Positions 15,378-22,627 of a stretch of 40,626 nucleotides of DNA are shown piece by piece; positions within the stretch are counted from its first letter, which is position 1; each line of letters starts with the position of its first letter. A program made the position numbers and the translations under genes. Below the pieces are notes generated by a model, which had not been told where the DNA came from, searched no databases, and worked only from the letters and a program-made list of their open reading frames with translations. The stretch is from Planctomycetota bacterium (lineage in GTDB: Bacteria; Planctomycetota; J058): positions 1 through 40,626 of the forward strand of contig JAHBXY010000077.1 of the NCBI GenBank assembly GCA_019636275.1. The letters run 5' to 3'.

Positions 15378-17410
15378 GTGCCGACCAGTTCGAACGCGTG
15401 CTTTCACGCGCTCGCCTCCGAGCGGGGTCTTCTGCCCGGCGGCGCCCTGGATCAGGCCCTGGCCGAGGCCGAGGCGCGAGGGCGACCGCTCGAGCGGCAT
15501 CTCGTCGAGACCGGCGCCCTCGCGCGCGACGCCGCCCGCGAGCTCGAGGTCCTGCGCTCGCGCCTGGCGCGCGCCTGCGCCGCCTGCCGCAAGCTGACCT
15601 ACCTGCTCCCCGGTCGCGCCGAGGCCGACACGCCGTGCGAGCACTGCGGCGGGGCGCTCTCGCCCCCCCAGACCGCGCCGCGGTCGGGCGCGCACCCGGC
15701 GCCCGCGCCGCCGTCGGGCAGCGCGCACCCGGCGCCCGCGCCGAGGTCGAACGCGCACCCGGCGCCCGCGCCGCGGTCGGGCTGCACCCGGCGCCCGCGC
15801 CGCGGTCGGGCGCGCACCCGGCGCCCGCGCCGGGTCGGGCGCGCACCCAGCGCCCGCGCCGAGGTCAGGCACGCACCCGGCGCCCGCGCCGCGGTCGAAC
15901 GCACCCGGCGCCCCGCGCCGGAGTCGGGCGCGCACCCGGCGCCCGCGCCGCGGTCGGGCGCGCACGCGGCGCCCGCGCGCCGCTCACGGGCGCGCAGCCG
16001 GCGCCTGCGCCGCGGTCGAGGCGCGCACCCGGCGCCCGCGCCGCGCGGGCGCGCCGCCGGCCGCGTCGCCGGCCGCGCCGCCGCACGCCGCCGGCCGAAG
16101 AGCGGCCCCCCGCGCTCCTGGACGACCACGAGGACGACGGGCCGCCGCTGCCCGCGCACCTGGGCGCGACCCGCATCGAGGCGGTCCTGGCCGAGGACCC
16201 GCGGGTGATCGTCTACGCCGGCCGGATCGGCGACACGCGCGTGGCGGTGCGCGCCCTGCGGCCCGACCGCGCCGCGCGCCGGCGCGAGGTCGACCGGTTC
16301 TTCTGTCAGGCCCAGGCGGCGGCCCCCTGCGGCCTCGAGCCGCTCGACCTCGGCGTCGACCCCTTCGGCGCGCCGTTCCTGGCCGTCCGTCGCCCCGACG
16401 ACCTCGACCTCGGCCCCGCGCTCCTGGGCCTCGACGTCCTCTTCCAGCCGAGCGACCTCGGCCACGTCTCGTCCACGGACACCGACACGGGGATCTTCGA
16501 GCGCCTGAACCGGCAACGGCAGGAGCTCCTGCGCAAGGTGAACGAGTGCTCGCGGCAGCGCGACCGCTGCGTCGGCCGCTACGTGCTCCTCGAGCCCATC
16601 GAGCACGGGCCCGGGACGCTCTGGCGCGGCTGGGACACCGACCAGAACGAGGTCGTCGACGTGCGCGTGCTCGACGCCGCCCGGGCGGCGCCCGGGGGCC
16701 GCCTCGCGCGCGAGCTCGACGAGCAGCTCGTGGCGGCGGAGCGGCTGCGTCACGCCAGCCTCCAGCCGCTCCGCGACCACGGCGTCGACGGGGGGCGCCT
16801 GTTCCTCGTGCGCGACCACGTCGTGGGCGCGCCGCTCTCGCCGAGCACCCCGCTCGAGCAGCTCGTGTCGCAGGTCCAGCAGGCCGCCCAGGCGCTCGGC
16901 TACGCCCACGGCCTCGGCTGCGCCCACGGCGGGCTCCACCCGGGCAACGTGCTCGTGCGCGGCGACCGCAGCGTCGTCGTCGTCGACTTCGGCCTGGCCG
17001 CCGCCGCCGCGGCCACCGGCGAGGCCGGGATCGCCTGGCGCGTGGCCCGCGCCGGCTGCGCCCCGCCCGAGTGGGTCGCCGAGCGCGCCGACGACGCGGC
17101 GGGCGACCTGTACGCGCTGGGGGCGCTCCTGTTCCGGGCCGCCGCCCTGCGCCTGCCGGAGCAGCCCGCTCCGCCTGGCGCCCCGGACGTCCCGAGCGAC
17201 GTCCTGGCGATCGCCGAGCGCTGCCTGGCGGCGGCGCCCGCCGAGCGCTACGCGGGCGCGCTCGACCTCGTGCGCGACCTCGAGAAGGTGCTCGCCGGTC
17301 AGGAGCCGGCCGCGCGCACGCCGCGCGCGCCGGCCGCCCCGCCGTCGGTCACGCCCGCCTCGGTCGTCGACACCCTCTCGGGCGTGTTCAAGCGCTGGCT
17401 GGGGCGCTGA
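15378..17410 (+). pseudogene. N-domain/zinc-ribbon pseudokinase, frame broken in a tandem repeat
   Basis: Two in-order parts lie in different frames. The first (from GTG 15378; GTG 15369 is an alternative) reads the same N-domain and ribbon as the gene at window position 1-288: CAACRKLTYLLPG then CEHCGG. The second, in another frame, reads a kinase-like region: an N-lobe-like fragment (VIVYAGRIGDTRVAVRAL), then a full kinase-shaped domain ending near 17300. Its catalytic residues are degraded: the Lys strand reads VVDVRVLD, the HRD loop reads HGGLHPGN, while DFGLA remains. The frame changes inside a 30-bp repeat coding HPAPAPRSGA. It is therefore either an assembly artefact in one real gene, a pseudogene, or a switchable gene. 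The kinase part alone is open to the stop at 17410. Confidence 0.75.
15675..16050 (+). repeat. About twelve ~30-bp GC-rich tandem repeats with frame-changing length variation
   Basis: The consensus unit, starting GCGCACCCGGCGCCCG and ending near CCGCGGTCGGGC, is repeated about twelve times. Unit lengths read by eye are 33, 30, 31, 28, 29, 30, 30, 29, 30, 32 and 30 bp. In the intended frame a unit codes GAHPAPAPRS. The odd lengths shift the frame between the N-domain and the kinase-like domain of the surrounding gene. Confidence 0.85.
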
Positions 17411-17464
17411 CCGGCCACTCGCTGACGGTCAGGCGCCCGCGCCCCGGGGAGCGCCGGCCTCGAT

Positions 17465-17470
17465 TACGAT
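17465..17470 (+). promoter_or_regulatory. -10-like TACGAT, candidate leaderless promoter
   Basis: TACGAT ends 6 nt before the ATG at 17477, with no Shine-Dalgarno sequence upstream of that ATG. Confidence 0.4.
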
Positions 17471-17476
17471 CGCGGC

Positions 17477-19612
17477 ATGCTCGGTCTCGGCCCCGCGGAG
17501 GAGCAGCGGCACTGCTGGCTGTGCGAGCGGCCGACGCCGCCCGAGGCGCTGTTCCCCGTGGACGTCCCCGGCGTCGACGCCCCGCCCGGGCGCGCGTGCC
17601 GCGCCTGCCGCGACGACTGGGAGGCGCAGGGCCGCCGCCTCGAGCCGTTCGAGCCGCGCTTCCGCCCCGGCCTCGGCCACCGCTGGACGACCCCGCTGGC
17701 CGGCGACGCCTGGGCCCTGCGCCGGGAGGTGCTGCCCGGCGTGGGCGAGGACCCCTGCCCCACGCGCGCCGACGCCGCCCGCGCGCTCGACCCGCTGCGC
17801 GCGCGCCTCGCCGCCGGCGGCGCGCGCCCGACCGAGCGCGACCTCGTCCGTGCCCTGGCGCTGGCGGTCGTGGCCGAGGAGGAGCTGGCGGCCTGGCCGC
17901 AGGTCGAGCGGGCGGCGTCGGCGGCGTCCGACGAGGTCGGGGCGCTCGTCGGGCTGTATGCGCACCAGCAGGCGCGCGTGCGCCTGGCGCGGCTCACGGG
18001 GGAGCTCGTGCCGCTCGTGGGCCACGGCGGGCTCGTCTCCGAGCTCGACCCGCGCCGGCTCGCGGGCGACCTGTGGCTGCGCGTCGAGGGCGCCGCGCGC
18101 CACGTCCTCGAGCGCGACCGGCAGGTGTGGACCCTGCTCGAGGCGGCGCGCATGGCCTACACGCTCGTGCTGCCCGGCTCGGCGCGGGCGATCGCCACGC
18201 CGCTGCAGGCGCGCGTGGCCGTGCTGCGCGCGACGCTCCTCGTCGAGCGCGGCGACCTGCGCCCGGGCGCCGCCGACCGCGCGCCCTCGCGCGAGCCCGA
18301 CGACCTCGAGCGGGCGCAGGACTGGCTGCGCGCCCTCGCCGAGCGCGCCGCCGCGCCCGGGGCGCCCGACGCGCTCCAGGACCCGCGGCTGCCGCTCCTG
18401 CGCGCGCTCGTCGAGGGGCTGCGCGGCAACGCCCGCGGGCTCCAGGCGCACCTGGAGGAGGCGGCGGCCTGGGTGGCGCGGCGCCCGCCCTCGCCCGAGC
18501 GCGACGCGCTCGAGCTCGTGATCCAGCAGGACCGCTACGCCCGCCACGCGCAGGTCCAGCACACGGGCGACGCGGCCCTGGCGGCCCTGCGCCGCTGCCT
18601 GGCCCTGCGCCCGGACGACCGGGGGCTCCTGCTCGAGCTCGGGCGCGTCTACCTGCGGCGCGCGCAGCCCGGCGTGGCGCGCGAGGTGCTCGAGCGCTCC
18701 CCGGGCGCGGCGGTCGACGACGCGCTCGTCGACCGCGCCGTCCACGACGCGCTCGCCGCGGCCCGCGTCGAGCTCGAGCGCCTGCGGCGCGCCGGTCCCG
18801 ACGTCAGCTCCGGCGGCCCCGACGGCCTCCCCGACGGCCTCGACGGGCGGCTCCTGCACGCGGCCTGCCTGGCGCGCCTGGGGCAGCCGCGCGAGGCGCT
18901 GGCCCTGCTCGACCCCGAGGCCCTCCTCGACGACGGCGGCGCGCCGCTGCGCGCCGAGGCCCTGCACCTCGCCGGGCGCCTCGCCTGGGAGCTGGGCCGC
19001 GACGACGAGGCGACCGCGCTCCTCTCCGCCGCCTGGGCCCACGGCGACCGCGACGAGACCCGGCGCGCCCGCCGCGCGCTCGTCCACGTCCTCCTCCAGC
19101 GCCTGCGCGAGCGCGTGCTCGCCCTGGCCGCGCCGGCCGCGACCTGGGACGACGAGGGCGACCTCGGCCCGACGCGGGCGCTCCTGCGCGCGGTCGTCGA
19201 GGTCCTCGGGCCGCACGCGGCGGCGCTGCGCGAGGAGCTCGCCGGCGGCGCCCTGGACGTGCTCTGCGCGTTCCTGATCGTCGAGCTCTCGACCCAGGAG
19301 GACCGCGCCCGCCTGCGCCAGGAGGAGGTGCCCATGCTGGCCGAGATGGCGCACGTGGGCTTCGGGCCGAGCCGCCTCGACGGCGCCCTCGGCGCGTCGG
19401 CGGCCGCCTCGAGCTTCCTGGCCTGCCGCGCCCTGCACGCGCGCCGCGTCCCCGAGGCCGTGCGGCAGGACCGGCGCGCGCGCGACGCCGGCGGCCCGGC
19501 GCTGCCGCTCGAGCTCCTCCTGCGGGCGCTGGCCCTCGTGCGCGCGGGCGGCGAACCGGCCCGGCGCGAGGCGCTGGCCGCCGTCGTGGCGCTGTTCGGG
19601 GCGTGGGAGTAG
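17477..19612 (+). CDS. TPR-like alpha-helical protein with N-terminal zinc finger
   Basis: A 711-residue cytoplasmic protein. Residues 12-45 hold two CxxC pairs (CWLC and CRAC) that should bind zinc. The remainder is almost wholly helical and Ala/Leu/Arg-rich. Several segments look like tetratricopeptide repeats, for example LRRCLALRPDDRGLLLELGR, LARLGQPREALALL, and LHLAGRLAWELGRDDEATALL, with the Gly/Ala/Pro spacing of TPRs. Such proteins act as protein-interaction scaffolds. It starts 66 bp after the pseudokinase-like gene on the same strand and is followed by the cupredoxin two bases later, so the three may work together, but no function can be assigned. The ATG has no ribosome site and lies 6 nt after TACGAT. 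Confidence 0.75.
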   Translation: MLGLGPAEEQRHCWLCERPTPPEALFPVDVPGVDAPPGRACRACRDDWEAQGRRLEPFEPRFRPGLGHRWTTPLAGDAWALRREVLPGVGEDPCPTRADAARALDPLRARLAAGGARPTERDLVRALALAVVAEEELAAWPQVERAASAASDEVGALVGLYAHQQARVRLARLTGELVPLVGHGGLVSELDPRRLAGDLWLRVEGAARHVLERDRQVWTLLEAARMAYTLVLPGSARAIATPLQARVAVLRATLLVERGDLRPGAADRAPSREPDDLERAQDWLRALAERAAAPGAPDALQDPRLPLLRALVEGLRGNARGLQAHLEEAAAWVARRPPSPERDALELVIQQDRYARHAQVQHTGDAALAALRRCLALRPDDRGLLLELGRVYLRRAQPGVAREVLERSPGAAVDDALVDRAVHDALAAARVELERLRRAGPDVSSGGPDGLPDGLDGRLLHAACLARLGQPREALALLDPEALLDDGGAPLRAEALHLAGRLAWELGRDDEATALLSAAWAHGDRDETRRARRALVHVLLQRLRERVLALAAPAATWDDEGDLGPTRALLRAVVEVLGPHAAALREELAGGALDVLCAFLIVELSTQEDRARLRQEEVPMLAEMAHVGFGPSRLDGALGASAAASSFLACRALHARRVPEAVRQDRRARDAGGPALPLELLLRALALVRAGGEPARREALAAVVALFGAWE

Positions 19613-19614
19613 TC

Positions 19615-20100
19615 GTGAGGCCCGCGGCGGCGAAGAGCTCGAGCGCAGGCCCCGGCGTCCCTGTCGCCCTGGGCCTCCTCGCCGCCCTGACCCTCGCCGG
19701 CGTCAACGCCGTCGTCCTGGTCCGGCCCGACGCGCCCGCGCCGCCGCTCCCGGCCCCGGCGCCCGACGCCGCCGTCGTCGCCGGCGTCACCGAGGTCGCC
19801 GTCGTCACGATGACCAACGACAACCGCTTCGAGCCGCTGCGGGTGACGATCCGCGCCGGCGAGGCGGTCGAGTGGCGCAACACGTCGCTCGTCCTGCACA
19901 GCATCACCACCGACCCCGAGCGCGCGGTGCGCAAGGACAACGTCGCCTCGCCGGCCGGCGCGGCGCCGTTCTTCTCGGGCGACCTGTACGAGGGCGACGT
20001 GTACCGCCACACGTTCGTCGTGCCGGGGACCTACAAGTACCTGTGCCAGCCGCACGAGGCGCACGGGATGGTCGGCTGGGTGGACGTCCTGCCCAGGTGA
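19615..20100 (+). CDS. Membrane-anchored cupredoxin (plastocyanin-like)
   Basis: A 161-residue protein. It has an N-terminal hydrophobic anchor or signal (VALGLLAALTLAGVNAVVLV), a Pro/Ala-rich spacer, then a cupredoxin domain from about residue 55. The type 1 copper ligands are visible: His in LHSITTD, then Cys, His and a final His/Met in YLCQPHEAHGMVG. TMTNDNRFEPLRVTI and VEWRNTS match the beta-sandwich core. It would act as a periplasmic electron carrier or copper-binding protein. The GTG start at 19615 is two bases from the end of the TPR-like gene; GGGAG within that gene's end can serve as ribosome site, and GTG 19603 is an alternative. It ends 3 bp from the convergent pseudopilin gene. 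Confidence 0.88.
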   Translation: MRPAAAKSSSAGPGVPVALGLLAALTLAGVNAVVLVRPDAPAPPLPAPAPDAAVVAGVTEVAVVTMTNDNRFEPLRVTIRAGEAVEWRNTSLVLHSITTDPERAVRKDNVASPAGAAPFFSGDLYEGDVYRHTFVVPGTYKYLCQPHEAHGMVGWVDVLPR

Positions 20101-20103
20101 ACG

Positions 20104-21009
20104 CTACGGGTGCGCCGCGAGCACCATCGTCAGCGAGCGCGGGCCGTGGCGCCCCTCGTGCTCGATCGTGACCTCGAAGGCCTCCGGCGTGAGGGGCACG
20201 ACGAGCTCGACGGGCCCGTCCGGCGCGCCGGCGACGACCAGGCGCGTCGGCGAGACGACCTCCAGGACCGGGTAGGCCCCGAGCGGCCCGCCGGCCGGGC
20301 CGGTCACGAGCAGCGTGTGCGCCAGCCGGCGCGGGACCGGGCGCGCCGCGTCCCAGGGGGCGGAGGTCAGGTCCAGGACGCCCGCCGCCAGCGTCCCCTG
20401 GCCGCGGAGCGCGAAGCGGGCGCCCGTGCTGGCGGAGGGCAGGGCCGCGGCGGCGCCGCGGAGGAACGCGTGCGGCTGGGTGACGTCGTCCGTCACCCAC
20501 GCGTGCGCCACGCGGAGGCCGCGCACCCGCGGCAGGACCAGCTCGAGCGGGTCGGTGGCCGGGGTGAGCGCCTGGGCGGCGACGTCCCAGCGCTCGGTGA
20601 CCCGGCGCGTGAGCGGGGCCAGGCCGTCGGCGTCGCGCGGGCCCAGGCGCACGGTCACCCGCACCGGGAGCGACCCCGTCCGGGCGCCCTCGAGGGTCAC
20701 GAACGTCAGCACGTCCTCCGCGCCGCCCGCCGCCCCGTCCGCAGCGTCGACCGCCTCGAGGCGCGGCTCCCAGCCGGCGAGGCGCGCGGGCTGCAGCCCG
20801 CGCAGGTCGCGGCCCAGGCGCTCGAACGCGAAGCGCAGCTCGTTGGCGGTGGCGATCTCCTCCAGGCTGCGGTCGTAGAGCCGCCGCGCGACCATGAAGA
20901 TGTAGCTGGCCGTGGCCACGAGGATCGTGGCCAGGGCCAGGGCCACCATGAGCTCGACCAGGGTGACGCCGCCCGCGCGCTCCGGCCGGCCACCGCGCGC
21001 GGGCCTCAT
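20104..21009 (-). CDS. GspJ/PilW-like minor pseudopilin
   Basis: A 301-residue type IV pilin-like protein. The prepilin signal is clear: a short basic leader ending in Gly, then VTLVELMVALALATILVA, so cleavage precedes Val and Glu is at +5 of the mature chain. After the helix, the charged N-terminal alpha-helix continues (RLYDRSLEEIATANELRFAFERLG), and the rest is beta-rich and exported, as for GspJ or PilW minor pseudopilins that sit at the tip of the pseudopilus. It overlaps the upstream PDZ gene by ATGA and is last in a minus-strand operon. No major pseudopilin, ATPase or secretin gene is in the window. Confidence 0.82.
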   Translation of the reverse strand: MRPARGGRPERAGGVTLVELMVALALATILVATASYIFMVARRLYDRSLEEIATANELRFAFERLGRDLRGLQPARLAGWEPRLEAVDAADGAAGGAEDVLTFVTLEGARTGSLPVRVTVRLGPRDADGLAPLTRRVTERWDVAAQALTPATDPLELVLPRVRGLRVAHAWVTDDVTQPHAFLRGAAAALPSASTGARFALRGQGTLAAGVLDLTSAPWDAARPVPRRLAHTLLVTGPAGGPLGAYPVLEVVSPTRLVVAGAPDGPVELVVPLTPEAFEVTIEHEGRHGPRSLTMVLAAHP

Positions 21010-22559
21010 CGGCGCCGCTCCGCGCAGCGGACGAGCGAGAGCAGGGCGAACGCCGTCGCCTGGGACGGGTCGTCCTCGTTCATGACGGCGATGTCCCCGG
21101 CCCACGAGCCGTCGAGCCGCTGGAGGGAGACGAGGCGCCGGGTCACCTCGTGGCGCCAGCGGATCGCCTCGCCGTCCGCCGCGGTCAGCGTCTCGACCCC
21201 GGCGCGGGTCAGCGCGTCGGTCAGCGCGTCGAGGTAGTAGTAGAAGATCCCCCGCTCGAGGACGCCGTCGTTCCCCGGCGGGAAGCCAGGGTTCACGCGC
21301 AGCGAGAAGTTCCGGCCCAGCCAGCCGACGGCCTGGCCCACGCGCGGGTCGTCGGGCGCGACGCCGAACCAGAGCAGGGCGCGGAGCCCGTCGGCGGTGG
21401 CGCTGCCGTAGGAGCGGAACACGATCCGGCCGCTGGGGAACACGCGGCGCCCGGCCTTCGAGTCGCGCGGCGCGAAGCCGAAGCCCCCGTCGAGCAGCGC
21501 CTGCTCCTCCTCGGGCGCGTCCGGGCGGGGGAGGTTCTGGGTCCGCTCGAGGAAGGTGACCGCCTGCGCGGCCGTCTTCGAGCCCGGCGCCAGCCCCGCG
21601 AGCGCCAGCGCCTGCGCGGCGTAGGCGGTCGCCGAGACGTCGGCCCGGATCGTGGCCGGCCGGTTCTGGTCGAAGTAGTTCCACGCGCCGAAGCGCGCGA
21701 AGTCGTACTCGGAGATGTCGTCGTCCTCGTCGAGCTGCGCCGCGACGAGGAAGCGCCGCAGGGCCTGCGCGGCCTCCTCGTGGCCGCCGAGCCGTGAGAG
21801 CGCCTGGAGCGTGAGCGTGCTCGCGTAGGTGCGGTGGTGGACGCGGTCGGGGGCGCCCACGATCGCGCCCTCCTCGGTCAGGTGGCGCAGGAGCGCCGCC
21901 ACCCCCGAGTCGATCGCCGCCGCGTGGGCCTGGCGCAGGCCGGCCGGCAGCTCGGCCAGGGCGCGCACGCACAGGGCGCCGAGGGCCACGTCGGCCCCCA
22001 GCTCCTCGCTCCCCTTGCGCGTCCAGCCGCCGTCCGCCTGGCGGCCGACGAGCGAGGCGGCGCCCTTGATGAGCGCCTGCGGGACGAGGACGTCCGGGTC
22101 GAAGGCCACGACCTTCAGCGTGACCTCCCGCCGGGACCCGTCGGCCGACACGACCTGGAGGCGCAGGGCGTCGCCCGGCCGGCGGGCGTCGAGGACGCCC
22201 TGGAGGTAGTCGGGGCCGGGCGCCTCCTTGCCCTCGATCCGCGAGATCCCTTCGCCCGGCTCCAGCCCCGCCTCGGCGGCGGGCGAGCCGGGGACGACGC
22301 TGCGCACGACGATCGTCGCCCCGGCGGGCGCGAGCGGGCTGGCCGGACCGTAGACGAGCCCCACCCAGCCCTGGACCTCGTCGGCCGCGGCAGGGGCGGG
22401 GGCCGGCGCCGGCTCGGCGGGCGGCGGCGGGGGCTGGGGCGCCGGTGCCAGGGGGGGGCGCTCGGGCGGGCGCGGGGCCGACGCCGGCTCGGGCGGGCAG
22501 CCGCTGAGGGTCGCCACCCCCGCGCAGAGACAGGCGAGCAGTCGGCCGCGGGCACGCAC
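21006..22559 (-). CDS. Lipoprotein with PDZ domain and terpenoid-cyclase-like (QW) repeats
   Basis: A 517-residue exported protein. The signal peptide ends in a lipobox ATLSGC. A long Pro/Ala linker follows, then a PDZ domain (GATIVVRSVVPGSPAAEAGL, GISRIEG, RPGDALRLQVV) and an alpha/alpha toroid resembling prenyltransferase or squalene-cyclase repeats, with QW-like motifs QADGGWTRKG, LDGGFGFAP and LDGSWAGD. The charged DxDD-type catalytic motif of terpene cyclases is not evident, so a binding or scaffolding role is more likely. The GTG start at 22557-22559 follows GAGGGGG. The gene lies between two pseudopilin genes, suggesting the operon builds or is exported by a surface apparatus. Confidence 0.8.
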   Translation of the reverse strand: MRARGRLLACLCAGVATLSGCPPEPASAPRPPERPPLAPAPQPPPPPAEPAPAPAPAAADEVQGWVGLVYGPASPLAPAGATIVVRSVVPGSPAAEAGLEPGEGISRIEGKEAPGPDYLQGVLDARRPGDALRLQVVSADGSRREVTLKVVAFDPDVLVPQALIKGAASLVGRQADGGWTRKGSEELGADVALGALCVRALAELPAGLRQAHAAAIDSGVAALLRHLTEEGAIVGAPDRVHHRTYASTLTLQALSRLGGHEEAAQALRRFLVAAQLDEDDDISEYDFARFGAWNYFDQNRPATIRADVSATAYAAQALALAGLAPGSKTAAQAVTFLERTQNLPRPDAPEEEQALLDGGFGFAPRDSKAGRRVFPSGRIVFRSYGSATADGLRALLWFGVAPDDPRVGQAVGWLGRNFSLRVNPGFPPGNDGVLERGIFYYYLDALTDALTRAGVETLTAADGEAIRWRHEVTRRLVSLQRLDGSWAGDIAVMNEDDPSQATAFALLSLVRCAERRR

Positions 22560-22627
22560 GAGACCACCCCCTCGATCGCCCGCATGGTGGCGCCGGCGGG
22601 CGCGGCGCACCAGGTCGGGACCCGGGA

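Noticed and set aside
13771..15846. A 691-codon minus-strand frame over the Lys-rich gene
   Set aside because: Repeats such as FFLAGA mirror the AAGAAG units; an antisense artefact.
15675..16050. CRISPR array
   Set aside because: Units are adjacent with no unique spacers; a coding tandem repeat.
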